Assembly: GCA_031362405.1 (NCBI GenBank)
Contig: JANLSO010000054.1
Location: forward strand, 1-12,565
DNA length: 12,565 nucleotides
Reading direction: 5' to 3'
From: JANLSO01 sp031362405
GTDB lineage: Bacteria; Actinomycetota; Thermoleophilia; Miltoncostaeales; Miltoncostaeaceae
This document shows, one piece after another, positions 6,137 through 11,602 of this stretch; position 1 is the first letter of the stretch, and each line of letters opens with the position of its first letter. The notes under the pieces are model-generated. The model worked only from the letters and a program-made list of their open reading frames with translations. It was not told the DNA's origin and did not search any database. Position numbers and translations under genes: made by a program.

Positions 6137-7054
6137 GTGGCGGGCATCTGCACGATCAGGTCGTTCCATGCGTATCGCTCGCGCTTTCTCACCGCGCTGT
6201 GTGCCTTTGCCATCGCACTCGGATGTACCGCTGGGGCCGGCTTTGCTAGCGAGCCCATGCCGGGCACCGACCCCAGTCTCGACGGGGAGGGGACGGTTCG
6301 CGTCGTCCCGACGCCGCAGGTCCTACGCATGGGCTCGGTCGGCCAGGCCGTCCGCGACCTGCAGCGCGAGCTGCGCCGACGCGGATCGCGGGCCGTCATC
6401 GACGGCAGCTTCGGTCTCGGCACCAAACGCGCAGTGCAGCGCCTGCAGGACCGCTTTGGAATGATCGCCTCGGGCGTCGCAACCGCCCCGTTTCTCGCCC
6501 GCCTCGGCATTACGGTTCACCAGGTCGCTGCCGACTCATCGGCCACCCGGGTCGCTTTTCAGGGAACCATGCCGACGCTGGTCTGGCCCGCGTCGGGGCC
6601 GATCAACTCACCGTTCGGGTCGCGGTGGGGCCGGATGCACCTGGGCATCGACATTGGCGCCAAAGATGGCGCCCCCGTTGGCTCCGCCGCACCCGGCACG
6701 ATCACGCACGCCGGTTGGGAGGGTGCGTACGGGAACCTCGTCGTCGTCGACCACGGGGGTGGTGTTACCACCGCCTACGCCCACCTCGCCACGATCACCG
6801 TGACCGACAGGCAGTCAGTGCAGCAGGGCGAACAGCTCGGCAACGTCGGCAGCACGGGGCGCTCGACCGGCCCGCACCTGCACTTCGAGGTCCGCCTCGG
6901 GGGCGAGCAGCACGACCCGCTGCGCTACCTCCCCGCGACATCCTCCGGTGCCGACGTCTCCGTGGTGATCACCCCGGAGCCCTCAACGACGACGCCCGCC
7001 GCCCCGACGAGCACCTCCAACACGCCGGTCCCGACACCCGCTCCTGCCCCGTAG
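6137..7054 (+). CDS. Secreted M23 peptidoglycan endopeptidase with PG-binding domain
   Basis: A 305-residue cell-wall hydrolase. Residues 1-36 look like a signal peptide: basic SFHAYRSRF, hydrophobic LTALCAFAIALGCTAGAG, cleavage likely after GFA. A PG_binding_1 domain follows at about 57-118 (LRMGSVGQAVRDLQREL, VIDGSFGLGTKRAVQRLQ). The LytM/M23 metallopeptidase domain spans about 145-270, with zinc ligands H168 and D172 (HLGID) and the HLH motif (H247, H249). The C-terminus is a Thr/Pro-rich tail. It should cleave peptide cross-links outside the membrane. The start is awkward. An in-frame stop at 6122-6124 leaves GTG 6137 as the only standard start ahead of the signal peptide, yet AAGGAG (6132-6137) overlaps that codon. 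It has its own promoter and may or may not serve the flagellum. Confidence 0.92.
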   Translation: MAGICTIRSFHAYRSRFLTALCAFAIALGCTAGAGFASEPMPGTDPSLDGEGTVRVVPTPQVLRMGSVGQAVRDLQRELRRRGSRAVIDGSFGLGTKRAVQRLQDRFGMIASGVATAPFLARLGITVHQVAADSSATRVAFQGTMPTLVWPASGPINSPFGSRWGRMHLGIDIGAKDGAPVGSAAPGTITHAGWEGAYGNLVVVDHGGGVTTAYAHLATITVTDRQSVQQGEQLGNVGSTGRSTGPHLHFEVRLGGEQHDPLRYLPATSSGADVSVVITPEPSTTTPAAPTSTSNTPVPTPAPAP

Positions 7055-7070
7055 CTCTACCGCGGGTCGG

Positions 7071-7099
7071 TTGGCTCATGGCCGGCACGCATGCATAAT
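7071..7099 (+). promoter_or_regulatory. Promoter of the antitoxin-toxin operon, leaderless type
   Basis: TTGGCT (7071-7076), a 17-base spacer, then CATAAT (7094-7099, five of six to TATAAT). The -10 box ends 6 bases before ATG 7106, so transcription is expected to begin at or next to the A of the start codon, giving a leaderless mRNA. No Shine-Dalgarno precedes the ATG, which agrees. RHH antitoxins usually repress their own promoter, so an operator may overlap; no clear palindrome is visible. Confidence 0.65.
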
Positions 7100-7105
7100 G
7101 CTGCT

Positions 7106-7342
7106 ATGCCCAAGTCGATAACCGTCCGCAACGTTCCCGATGAGGTTCGCGATGAGCTCGCGGCGCGGGCCGCGAGTTCGGGTCGGTCATTACAGGAGTA
7201 CCTGCGTGCTGAGCTGACACGTCTGTCGGAGACACCCGATCAGGCGGCTCTCATCGCCCGCATGCGCGCACGGGTCGAGGCGTCCGGAAGCACGGTCTCG
7301 CCAGAGACCATCCTCGCCGCGATTCATGAGGGGCGCCGCTGA
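7106..7342 (+). CDS. RHH-type antitoxin (FitA/VapB-like)
   Basis: A 78-residue DNA-binding antitoxin. The N-terminus SITVRNVPDEVRDELAARAA followed by SSGRSLQEYLRAEL is the ribbon-helix-helix fold of FitA-like proteins: strand, helix, turn (SGRS), helix, at about residues 3-42. The C-terminal half (about 45-78), with SPETILAAIHEGRR, is the expected toxin-wrapping segment. The frame is open five codons further back to ATG 7091, but that codon overlaps the -10 box, so ATG 7106 is chosen. The stop TGA (7340-7342) overlaps the proposed CTG start of the PIN toxin, the usual antitoxin-first arrangement. It neutralises the toxin and probably autoregulates the operon. Why the module sits inside a flagellar cluster is not known. 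Confidence 0.88.
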   Translation: MPKSITVRNVPDEVRDELAARAASSGRSLQEYLRAELTRLSETPDQAALIARMRARVEASGSTVSPETILAAIHEGRR

Positions 7343-7743
7343 TCGTCATCGACGCCTCGATTGTGGTCGCAGCGGCGACCGACGGCGGCGCGGCAGGAAC
7401 GTGGGCGAGGGTGCTACTGGAGGGCGTCCCGCTCGCTGCTCCCCATCACATGCCGGTCGAGGCGGCCAACGGCCTTCGCAATCTGCAACGGCAGGGCAAA
7501 GTGACCGTCGACGTCGCCGCGTTTGCCCACGATCAGATCACCGCTCTGGCGGTGACCTATCACGCGTACAACGTTGTCGCCCCGCGGCTCTGGGAGTTAC
7601 GGAAGAACGTCACTCCGTACGATGCCTGGTACGTGGCGCTGGCCGAGTACCTCGAAGCGCCGCTCGCGACACTCGATCTCAGGCTCACCCGCGCGCCGGG
7701 CACGCGCTGCGATTTCCTCGTGCCGCCCACGAAACCTTCGTAA
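7339..7743 (+). CDS. PIN-domain ribonuclease toxin (VapC/FitB-like)
   Basis: A 134-residue PIN-domain protein. All four expected acidic residues are present: D5 in VIDAS, E41 in MPVEAANGL, D95 in YDAWYVALAEYL and D113 in LATLDLRL. It is predicted to be a Mg-dependent RNase that cleaves RNA when not bound by its antitoxin. The start is unusual. The first ATG/GTG/TTG in frame is GTG 7363, which would delete the D5 motif, and an in-frame TGA at 7327-7329 blocks extension. CTG 7339 gives the canonical beginning (M)IVIDAS, overlaps the antitoxin stop as CTGA and has GAGGGG (7329-7334) 4 bases upstream. I therefore call a CTG start. If that is wrong, the toxin is N-terminally truncated and probably inactive. 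Confidence 0.85.
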   Translation: MIVIDASIVVAAATDGGAAGTWARVLLEGVPLAAPHHMPVEAANGLRNLQRQGKVTVDVAAFAHDQITALAVTYHAYNVVAPRLWELRKNVTPYDAWYVALAEYLEAPLATLDLRLTRAPGTRCDFLVPPTKPS

Positions 7744-7887
7744 AGTCGGGCACGGTCGTCGTGAACCTGACCAGCAACGAGTCGGTCACGATGCTCGGCG
7801 AGGTGCTCGGGAAGTCGTCTGCAGTCGGTCCGCACGATTCGCACGCCGGCAGTCGGTGACCTGGTCATCGGCACGGGTTCGCCGGGC

Positions 7888-7902
7888 GATAGGTAACACG
7901 CG
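7888..7902 (+). repeat. 15-bp direct repeat, copy 1
   Basis: GATAGGTAACACGCG, identical to the copy at 8015-8029, 127 bases apart start to start. The two copies bracket a 12-bp hairpin. Exact identity in non-coding DNA is unlikely by chance. Confidence 0.8.
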
Positions 7903-7958
7903 TGAAGTTCGGGCGGCTGTTCGGCCCGTCGATGGACCCGGTGCCCGCCGATCTTCCG

Positions 7959-7999
7959 CCTGGGGTGAGGGGCCTCCCACCACCGCACCTCGCCCCAGG
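7959..7999. repeat. 12-bp inverted repeat between the direct repeats
   Basis: CCTGGGGTGAGG (7959-7970) and CCTCGCCCCAGG (7988-7999) pair over 12 positions, with one G-T wobble and a 17-base loop. There is no T-tract. It could be a terminator for the toxin operon or part of a repeat element. Confidence 0.5.
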
Positions 8000-8014
8000 T
8001 AAGTCGGACTATTT

Positions 8015-8029
8015 GATAGGTAACACGCG
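8015..8029 (+). repeat. 15-bp direct repeat, copy 2
   Basis: The second exact copy of GATAGGTAACACGCG. It runs straight into a GGTGACATC repeat (8029-8037 and 8054-8062) and the palindrome CGGTGCC-A-GGCACCG (8037-8051). Confidence 0.8.
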
Positions 8030-8036
8030 GTGACAT

Positions 8037-8078
8037 CGGTGCCAGGCACCGGTGGTGACATCCCGTCGGGTGCCTTTT
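8037..8078 (+). terminator. GGTGCC/GGCACC palindrome cluster with T-tract
   Basis: CGGTGCC-A-GGCACCG (8037-8051) is followed by a third half-site GGTGCC (8069-8074) and TTTT (8075-8078). GGCACC (8045-8050) can pair either with the upstream GGTGCC or, over an 18-base loop, with the downstream one next to the T run. The second fold resembles a weak intrinsic terminator placed just before the fliJ promoter. The palindrome also resembles REP-type extragenic repeats. Both readings are inference. Confidence 0.4.
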
Positions 8079-8100
8079 CGCGCGATCCACGGGGAAGCGG

Positions 8101-8127
8101 TCAAGGTTCGCGGCGGGTTGCCGATAA
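8101..8127 (+). promoter_or_regulatory. Sigma-28 (FliA/SigD/WhiG-type) promoter of fliJ
   Basis: TCAAGGTT (8101-8108), an 11-base spacer, then GCCGATAA (8120-8127). The consensus is TAAAGTTT-N11-GCCGATAA, so the -10 is exact and the -35 matches six of eight with exact spacing. The -10 ends 7 bases before GTG 8135, so the transcript of fliJ may be leaderless or nearly so. An AAGGGG (8126-8131) overlaps the -10 and would act as a Shine-Dalgarno only on longer transcripts. Confidence 0.72.
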
Positions 8128-8134
8128 GGGGTCT

Positions 8135-8611
8135 GTGATCCGCCCCTTCCGTTTCAAGCTCCAGCCGGTGCTCGAACTGCGTGAGCGCCGCGAGGACCTC
8201 CTCACGAGGGAGCTCGGCCAGGCACTCGTCGCGCTCTCGGCTCAACAGGAGCGCGCGGTCAGGGCAGAGCAGGCGCTCGAGCGGAGCCTCGATCACCTGC
8301 GCGATGAGGCGAACGTTGCGACGACCGTGCACGACCTGCGTCAGCGCCACATCGAGATTGAGCGGTTGCGGCGGGTGCTCGGAGTCGAGCGCGCTACCGC
8401 GCGTCAGCTCGACGAGGTCGCCAGTGATCGGCGCGCCGATCTCGTGCGCGCCAGCCAAGAGCGCGAGGCGCTGGTTACCCTGCGCCGACACGCGCACATC
8501 GAGCACCGTCGCGAAGAGTCGCGGCACGACCAGATCGCCATGGATGAGCTGGCTCAGCGCCGTGCCCTTCATGGTTCGCGCGGCAACAGCCCGTCCGGAG
8601 CTGCCGCGTGA
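8135..8611 (+). CDS. fliJ: FliJ, export chaperone/stalk protein
   Basis: A 158-residue, highly charged, almost wholly alpha-helical protein. The start RPFRFKLQPVLELRERRED fits the FliJ beginning (xFRFxLQxVLxLRE). Long Arg/Glu/Gln-rich heptad stretches over about residues 15-140 predict the two-helix coiled coil that sits in the FliI hexamer like a gamma subunit and contacts FlhA. GTG 8135 is chosen because it gives the family N-terminus and lies just after the sigma-28-type promoter; a GTG-less extension upstream has no support. The tail (HGSRGNSPSGAAA) is low complexity. The stop overlaps the transglycosylase start as GTGA. Normally fliJ follows fliI directly; here about 2.9 kb separates them. 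Confidence 0.9.
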   Translation: MIRPFRFKLQPVLELRERREDLLTRELGQALVALSAQQERAVRAEQALERSLDHLRDEANVATTVHDLRQRHIEIERLRRVLGVERATARQLDEVASDRRADLVRASQEREALVTLRRHAHIEHRREESRHDQIAMDELAQRRALHGSRGNSPSGAAA

Positions 8612-9216
8612 GCTACGTCGATGCGGTCAGCCGCGTGAACCAACTCCATGAGCTCATGAACGGTGTCGTCCCCACCCCTGCACCGGCCGCCGCGGCAGCG
8701 AGCGCGACCGACTTCACGCGAACACTCGCGACAACGACGGCCGCTCAGAGCACGCAGATATCGGCATCTACGTCGCGGCCATCGTCGCTGCCGACTACGG
8801 GCGACGGAGCCGTCCCCGCCGAGCTCGCCCCTCTCATCGAGAGTGCCGCGCAGCGTGCGGGCGTCGATTCGGCCCTGGTGGCCGCTGTCGCCCGGGCCGA
8901 GAGCGGCTTCCGTGCCGATGCCGGATCACCCGCCGGGGCGCAGGGGCTCATGCAGCTCATGCCGTCGACCGCGGCCGGTTTGGGCGTGACGAACCTCAAA
9001 GATCCCGAGCAGAGCCTCAACGGCGGCGCGCGCTACCTGCGCCAGATGCTCGACCAGTTCGGTGGAGACACCGAGAAGGCCCTTGCGGCCTACAACGCCG
9101 GCCCTGGCGCGGTGACGCGCTATGGCGGTGTGCCTCCGTACTCAGAGACCGCGGCCTATGTGCCGAAGGTAATGGAGTACTACGCGCAGTACCGCGGCCA
9201 GTCTGCGGTGATCTGA
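8608..9216 (+). CDS. Lytic transglycosylase (SLT domain), flagellar operon type
   Basis: A 202-residue protein with a C-terminal SLT/goose-lysozyme-like domain (about 73-195). The catalytic glutamate is E98 in AESGF, followed by GAQGLMQLMPSTA and the AYNAGPGAV motif. The enzyme cleaves MurNAc-GlcNAc bonds to form 1,6-anhydro ends. There is no signal peptide. The N-terminus (SYVDAVSRVNQLHELM) is amphipathic and is followed by an Ala/Thr/Ser-rich linker (about 20-70). Being in the operon between fliJ and fliK, it is a good candidate for export through the flagellar apparatus, filling the role of the muramidase half of proteobacterial FlgJ. Start GTG 8608 overlaps the fliJ stop (GTGA). In B. subtilis this position holds ylxF instead. 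Export route is inference. Confidence 0.9.
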   Translation: MSYVDAVSRVNQLHELMNGVVPTPAPAAAAASATDFTRTLATTTAAQSTQISASTSRPSSLPTTGDGAVPAELAPLIESAAQRAGVDSALVAAVARAESGFRADAGSPAGAQGLMQLMPSTAAGLGVTNLKDPEQSLNGGARYLRQMLDQFGGDTEKALAAYNAGPGAVTRYGGVPPYSETAAYVPKVMEYYAQYRGQSAVI

Positions 9217-9240
9217 CATCGACATGGACGTGATGATGAA

Positions 9241-10665
9241 ATGATCGACGTCATGCTCGGGCCGCCTGGTGTGGCCGCGGGTACGGCGAAACCGGAGATT
9301 CGTGACACGCGGGATGCGTTCACCCACGACTCAGGCGCAGACTTCTCCGATCGGTTGAAGGATGCGAGTTCGCCATCGACCCGTGACCGTCCCACTCGGA
9401 CGGCCCACGACAAAAAGACCGCAGCCGGACCCGCTGAAGGGGAGCTGCACCGCCGAGAGCCCGTCGCTGACGTCGATGGGCACGACAAGACCTGTGCCAC
9501 ACCCGCGGTGACCTCTGACGAGGTCGTCGTGAGCGACGACGCGGCCCCGGCCGCGGTTGAGACACCCGCCCCTGTGGCGCAGACCCCCGACACCGTCGCC
9601 GTGGCAGTGCAAGTGCCGTCACCTCTCGCGGACGAGGTCGTGCTCCCGGGCGTTGTGCCCGTATGCACGTCTGCGCAGGCGCACGCCGCCACGAAGACCC
9701 CTGGGGTCGTCGTGCCCGGCGGACCGTCGGCACTCACCGCCACCGACGCCGGCGCGACGGCGCAGACCGCGCCTGCGGCTGCCCGTCCGCTGGAGGCGTC
9801 GGTGGCTCAGGCTGCGGGCGAGAGCGGGAAGGATCCCGCACCGCCCGCGGCAACGGTGACCCTCACGATCGCAACGGTGGCGATTGCGAGCGACGACGCG
9901 CAGACACCTGCATCGGCAAGCCCGGTGCCCGGGTCGCGCGAGAAGTCGGCAACCAAGGTCCCGCAGGCGCCGTCGGCATCGCCGACGAGCGCCGGCGCCC
10001 CCACCACTCCCGCCACGGACGGCGCGGGAGTGGGGGCGTCGGGACAGACTCCGGCCGCCGCCGAGCAGGCGGCGACCACTGCCCCGACGCTACCGGCAAC
10101 CGCTGCCGCAGCGCCGGTCGCGACGGCTCCCACCGATGCGGCCGCCTCAGCCGGGTCACTCACGACGCCGGGCTTCGCCCCGACCACCACGCGCGATGCC
10201 ACGCGCGCGGCGGCGGTCAGCAACCCGCACACGCTCAGCACGCCACGCCAGGTCGCGGAAGACCTCGGTATGCGCATGCAGATGTCGCTGCGCGAGGGTG
10301 GCCGCGAGGTCATGCTCTCGTTTCGGCCTGCCGACCTCGGCCACGTGCTGGTGAAGGTCAGCATGATCGACGGAGTGCTTCGCGCGCAGGTCACCGCCGA
10401 TCGGCCCGAAGCGGTGCGGATGCTCGAGCAGGCCATGCCGCACCTCGCCGACGCGCTTGCCGAGCGCGGTCTTTCCCTGCAGGGGATGGACATCTCCTAT
10501 CACCGTCCGACCGACGATAGACCGGAGCCGTCGTTCACCGGCCGCTCCGGCCGTTCGCGCGGCGGCGACTCCGCCCGCGAGGGCGATGGACCGCTGGCGG
10601 AGGTCATCTCCCTCGGTCCCATGTCTGTCGCCGCACGCCTCGGCAACCTCGATCTCCTGGCCTAG
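9241..10665 (+). CDS. fliK: FliK, hook-length control protein
   Basis: A 474-residue protein. Residues 1-330 are low-complexity Ala/Pro/Thr/Val-rich sequence, the usual flexible ruler of FliK. The conserved hook-length domain (Flg_hook) spans about 335-425: DLGMRMQMSLREGGREVMLS, FRPADLGHVLVKVSM, then RAQVTADRPEAVRMLEQAMP. The family hallmark is the L-x-P-x-x-L-G-x-V-x-V pattern, here FRPADLGHVLVKV. A basic/Gly tail follows (about 430-450). FliK is secreted during hook growth and switches FlhB specificity at full length. ATG 9241 is 24 bases after the transglycosylase stop. A six-codon frame (ATG 9224, M-D-V-M-M-K) ends overlapping this ATG. No strong Shine-Dalgarno is present. Confidence 0.92.
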   Translation: MIDVMLGPPGVAAGTAKPEIRDTRDAFTHDSGADFSDRLKDASSPSTRDRPTRTAHDKKTAAGPAEGELHRREPVADVDGHDKTCATPAVTSDEVVVSDDAAPAAVETPAPVAQTPDTVAVAVQVPSPLADEVVLPGVVPVCTSAQAHAATKTPGVVVPGGPSALTATDAGATAQTAPAAARPLEASVAQAAGESGKDPAPPAATVTLTIATVAIASDDAQTPASASPVPGSREKSATKVPQAPSASPTSAGAPTTPATDGAGVGASGQTPAAAEQAATTAPTLPATAAAAPVATAPTDAAASAGSLTTPGFAPTTTRDATRAAAVSNPHTLSTPRQVAEDLGMRMQMSLREGGREVMLSFRPADLGHVLVKVSMIDGVLRAQVTADRPEAVRMLEQAMPHLADALAERGLSLQGMDISYHRPTDDRPEPSFTGRSGRSRGGDSAREGDGPLAEVISLGPMSVAARLGNLDLLA

Positions 10666-10676
10666 AAAGGACATCC

Positions 10677-11117
10677 ATGCCTATAGCGACAACCACACCC
10701 GCGCCCGTCACCGGTGGTTTCACCCCGACGTCTCCGCTCGACAAGAAGGCGCCGGTCACCAACGAGGACATCTTCTCGAGCGCCTCGTTTCTGAAGCTGC
10801 TCGGCGCGCAGATGACCAGCCAGAACCCGCTGGAGCCGATGAAGGACACCGAGTTCATCGGTCAGATGGCGCAGTTCTCGAACCTCGAGCAGGTCACGAG
10901 TCTCAATCAGAACATGAAGGCTCTGAACATGACCTCGCAGCTCACCCAGGGCGCCGCGATGCTCGGCAAGTCGGTCACCTACACCCCCGCGGGTTCGGCG
11001 ATTGCCGTCACCGGGACCGTTGACCGTCTGGTCATCGATCCCAGCAGCCACCAGCTCGCGCTCATGGTCGGCGGTGTTCAGGTCGGCATCGCCCAGGTCC
11101 GCGAGGTGCGCGGCTAA
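10677..11117 (+). CDS. flgD: FlgD, hook cap/scaffold protein (short form)
   Basis: A 146-residue protein with the FlgD N-terminal hallmark SASFLKLLGAQMTSQNPLEP followed by MKDTEFIGQMAQFSNLEQ (about 38-75). It caps the growing hook and helps FlgE subunits assemble. The C-terminal part (about 95-146) has one small beta-rich segment (MLGKSVTYTPAG ... GTVDRLVIDPSS ... VQVGIAQVREV). The FlgD tudor/Ig-like domains of proteobacteria, which bring the protein to 220-230 residues, are reduced; short FlgD proteins are known in Gram-positive bacteria. ATG 10677 is preceded by AAAGGA (10666-10671, 5-base spacer). The stop TAA shares one base with the next ATG (TAATG). Confidence 0.93.
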   Translation: MPIATTTPAPVTGGFTPTSPLDKKAPVTNEDIFSSASFLKLLGAQMTSQNPLEPMKDTEFIGQMAQFSNLEQVTSLNQNMKALNMTSQLTQGAAMLGKSVTYTPAGSAIAVTGTVDRLVIDPSSHQLALMVGGVQVGIAQVREVRG

Positions 11118-11518
11118 TGAGCCCCGACCCGTCCGTACGTGTTCGCTCGGGAGCGGTTGCTCCCGTCGATCGCGGACCCCGTCCGGGCACGACCGGCGGA
11201 CCCGGTGCCCCGGGGTTCGACCGTGTTCTCAGCCAGAAGCTGCAGGGCGATACGGCCGCTCCGCCGCTTCGCTGGAGTGCCCATGCACGCGACCGGCTGG
11301 CACAGCGGCAGATCACCATCACCCCCGAGGTCGCACAGCGCCTCGAGGATGCCGTGGCCAAAGCCGCGGCCAAGGGCGCCAAAGAGAGCCTCGTGCTCGT
11401 CGACAACCTGGCGTTCGTGGTCTCGGTCACCAACCGCACCGTCATCACCGCGGTCGACCAAGACGGTCTGCGTGAGCAGGTCTTCACCAACATCGACAGC
11501 GCGGTGCTGGGCAAGTAA
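11117..11518 (+). CDS. TIGR02530-type flagellar operon protein
   Basis: A 133-residue protein that fits the family known only as 'flagellar operon protein' (TIGR02530), found between flgD and flgE in Clostridia and other Gram-positive bacteria. Residues 1-50 are variable and Pro/Gly-rich. The conserved part (about 52-133) contains RWSAHARDRLAQRQITITPE, AVAKAAAKGAKESLVLVDNL, AFVVSVTNRTVITAVD and the ending VFTNIDSAVL. The biochemical role is unknown as far as I know. Its fixed place next to the hook and hook-cap genes implies a job in hook assembly or its regulation. It has no signal peptide or membrane segment. The start ATG overlaps the flgD stop by one base, so translation is coupled. The gene is followed by an 84-base gap before flgE. 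Confidence 0.85.
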   Translation: MSPDPSVRVRSGAVAPVDRGPRPGTTGGPGAPGFDRVLSQKLQGDTAAPPLRWSAHARDRLAQRQITITPEVAQRLEDAVAKAAAKGAKESLVLVDNLAFVVSVTNRTVITAVDQDGLREQVFTNIDSAVLGK

Positions 11519-11557
11519 GCACCACCACGACGGATCACCGGCACACACGGGCTGGAC

Positions 11558-11591
11558 CTCAGTGAGGGGGCCTCGTGCCACTGAGAAAGGA
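11558..11591 (+). promoter_or_regulatory. Hairpin next to the flgE ribosome-binding site
   Basis: CTCAGTG (11558-11564) and CACTGAG (11579-11585) form a perfect 7-bp stem, with a further GAGG/CCTC pairing possible inside. The Shine-Dalgarno AAAGGA (11586-11591) starts at the very next base, and ATG 11603 follows with an 11-base spacer. The stem could modulate ribosome access or protect a processed 5' end. No sigma-28-type box is seen in the 84-base gap. Confidence 0.45.
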
Positions 11592-11602
11592 TTCTTAATC
11601 CC

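Larger units (their letters stand above)
7744..8134. other. Gene-free stretch with repeats, between the toxin and fliJ
   Basis: About 390 bases with no convincing gene. The frames that cross it on both strands lack recognisable domains and run through neighbouring genes. It holds a 15-bp direct repeat, a 12-bp hairpin between the copies, an adjoining GGTGCC/GGCACC palindrome cluster, a terminator-like stem with four T, and the sigma-28-type promoter of fliJ. This could be the scar of the event that brought in the accessory block. Confidence 0.7.

Noticed and set aside
7091..7105. Antitoxin start at ATG 7091
   Set aside because: That codon overlaps the -10 box and adds MHNAA ahead of the family start; ATG 7106 fits promoter and family.
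7888..8029. CRISPR array
   Set aside because: There are only two 15-bp repeats, 127 bases apart, with a hairpin between them; no regular repeat-spacer pattern is present.
7560..8090. Minus-strand frame covering the toxin 3' half and the repeat region
   Set aside because: It is antisense to the PIN toxin and then runs through palindromic repeats, with no domain and no promoter or ribosome site seen.
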